NCBI RefSeq assembly: GCF_900107855.1
Contig: NZ_FNRJ01000008.1
Coordinates: forward strand, 62,001-126,000
Direction of reading: 5' to 3'
From: Marinobacterium iners DSM 11526
GTDB lineage: Bacteria > Pseudomonadota > Gammaproteobacteria > Pseudomonadales > Balneatricaceae
Length of the DNA stretch: 64,000 nucleotides
The notes beneath the pieces were generated by a model. The model was given only the letters and a program-made list of their open reading frames with translations, was not told the origin of the DNA and made no database searches. Shown piece after piece: positions 62,957 to 64,000 of this stretch. Made by a program: the position numbers and the translations under genes. The first letter of the stretch is position 1. The number at the start of each line of letters is the position of its first letter.

Positions 62957-64000
62957 TCAGTCGAGCACGCGACGGACAAAGTCAGGCACGGCAACCAGCA
63001 TGCTGCCTTCACCATCGACTTTACTGGCGCCATCGTTCACCGTTGCCACCACTTTCAGGCGACCCACGTTGTTGGCCGACATCTTGCGCTCAGGGTTTGG
63101 CCCTGCGTCACCGGGTACAAAGATACCGGCCGCATTGATCTGACCCGCATAGAGGTGATCCTTGTCATGCTCAGCCACTTCATCGGCCGGCAGGATTGAC
63201 CAGCTGGCCGGCATGTAGCCCAGGCGCAGATCGTCATCGGTGCCAGGCTTACCGTCAGCACCAGCGCTGTAGCCCACGGCACGATAGGTGGCACGCACCT
63301 TTTCCATCTCACTGCCGGCGCCACCGATACGGGTGACCGCATTGGCCGGCGTCACGTCAACACGCGCCAGCGTGCTGTAGACATTCAGGGCAGCGTTATT
63401 GATCGCCTTGCCGACCTTAATGGTACGTGGACCTTCTGCCCCGGTTGCCTTGGCTACCAGCGTGATGCGGTCATCGCCGCGGGCAACGATTTTCTCGACC
63501 GTGACACCTTCGCCAAGATCGATATCACCCTTGAGGCCGGCACCAATCAGTGTCAGCTCGGCGCTTTCACCGCTGCGCAGATAGGAAGGCTGAACCGCAA
63601 CCAGTTGACCCATGCCCTGATCCTTCACGGCATTAAGTGCCCCGCCGATCTCCCGTTCGGTAGCGAGGAACATGCGACCTTCCATCTGACCATTCGCGTC
63701 CAGCGCCATCACCTGACGCATTTTCACATCATCAATGGTGACGGAGGCACGCCATTCGTAACCGGTGTAAACAGTCGCTTTGCCCGTACCGCTGAGCACG
63801 GTGCCATCGGCATAGTGACCTTCCAGCGTCAGGTCATATCGACCATCGCCGGTTTTGGCAGTACTCATCCAGGCGTCAAATTCGCCCTTCTCGGGAATGT
63901 AACCGGTCACACGCCAGCGACCCATGACGTCGGCCTTATCGGCTTTCTTCCAGTTATTCCACTCTTCGGTGACCAGCGGATACTTCTCGAACAGGGTATC
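62957..64000 (-). CDS. qhpA: Quinohemoprotein amine dehydrogenase alpha subunit (copy 2), C-terminal part
   Basis: The last 347 residues of a second alpha subunit; the N-terminus with its signal peptide and heme sites lies beyond the right edge. The seen part parallels copy 1: MGRWRVTGYIPEKGEF (copy 1 GWTLVGHMPGRGAF), VYTGYEWRASVTIDD, GRMFLATEREIG, ITRIGGAGSE-like motifs and GYSAGADGKPGTDDD. It ends DFVRRVLD, while copy 1 ends NNPPIP. Likely first gene of the second qhp operon. Confidence 0.92.
   Translation of the reverse strand, partial: DTLFEKYPLVTEEWNNWKKADKADVMGRWRVTGYIPEKGEFDAWMSTAKTGDGRYDLTLEGHYADGTVLSGTGKATVYTGYEWRASVTIDDVKMRQVMALDANGQMEGRMFLATEREIGGALNAVKDQGMGQLVAVQPSYLRSGESAELTLIGAGLKGDIDLGEGVTVEKIVARGDDRITLVAKATGAEGPRTIKVGKAINNAALNVYSTLARVDVTPANAVTRIGGAGSEMEKVRATYRAVGYSAGADGKPGTDDDLRLGYMPASWSILPADEVAEHDKDHLYAGQINAAGIFVPGDAGPNPERKMSANNVGRLKVVATVNDGASKVDGEGSMLVAVPDFVRRVLD

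Overview
The window reads as chromosomal DNA of a marine-type, aerobic gammaproteobacterium, most like Oceanospirillales relatives such as Marinobacterium. This is inferred from gene content (NSS transporter, fused indolepyruvate ferredoxin oxidoreductase, heteromeric bacterioferritin, RimK-like/GNAT-C39 pair, many GGDEF proteins, quinohemoprotein amine dehydrogenase) and not from a marker gene. Most of the DNA is moderately GC-rich, apart from a conspicuous AT-rich stretch at about 24.5-26.5 kb.

Layout. 1-9.6 kb is housekeeping: an RND efflux pair cut by the left edge, YccF, a tiny RHH-like/Lys-rich gene pair, two bacterioferritin subunits with complementary active sites, tRNA-Ser(GGA), a Na+/Ca2+-type exchanger, a CorA/ZntB transporter and a Cache-PAS-GGDEF-EAL protein. 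9.7-16.6 kb is an arylpyruvate module: an Lrp/AsnC regulator divergent from a fused indolepyruvate:ferredoxin oxidoreductase, an aromatic-type aminotransferase and an NSS amino-acid transporter. 16.7-30.2 kb is a type I secretion operon (HlyB-like ABC, HlyD-like adaptor, an unknown 261-aa membrane-anchored protein, a 2987-residue RTX protein), with no outer-membrane TolC partner in view. An MFS transporter follows.

32.0-45.5 kb is a primary-amine catabolic island. It has an aldehyde dehydrogenase, a porin, a sigma-54 activator, a Slp lipoprotein, a second porin, a complete quinohemoprotein amine dehydrogenase (QHNDH) operon qhpA-D-C-B and a divergent second aldehyde dehydrogenase. The shared qhpA/ALDH intergenic region holds two outward-facing sigma-54 promoter matches and, between them, two copies of a 17-bp dyad about seven helical turns apart. 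That arrangement fits control by the sigma-54 activator encoded 7 kb away.

45.6-55.4 kb is mixed: nitroreductase/DMT/GNAT operon, Crp/Fnr regulator, an orphan amino-acid binding protein joined to a diguanylate cyclase, a YjdF/DUF2238 membrane protein, a RimK-like ATP-grasp protein divergent from a GNAT-C39 peptidase fusion, and a PAS-GGDEF protein. 55.4-64.0 kb holds sfsA and a second QHNDH locus, qhpA(partial)-D-C-B followed by qhpF-E-G. These last three encode the exporter, leader protease and flavin monooxygenase that mature the small gamma subunit. Only this second locus carries the maturation set, so the first enzyme probably borrows it.

Together the island would take an amine across the outer membrane through the porins, oxidise it in the periplasm with QHNDH, and oxidise the resulting aldehyde with NAD(P)-dependent dehydrogenases.
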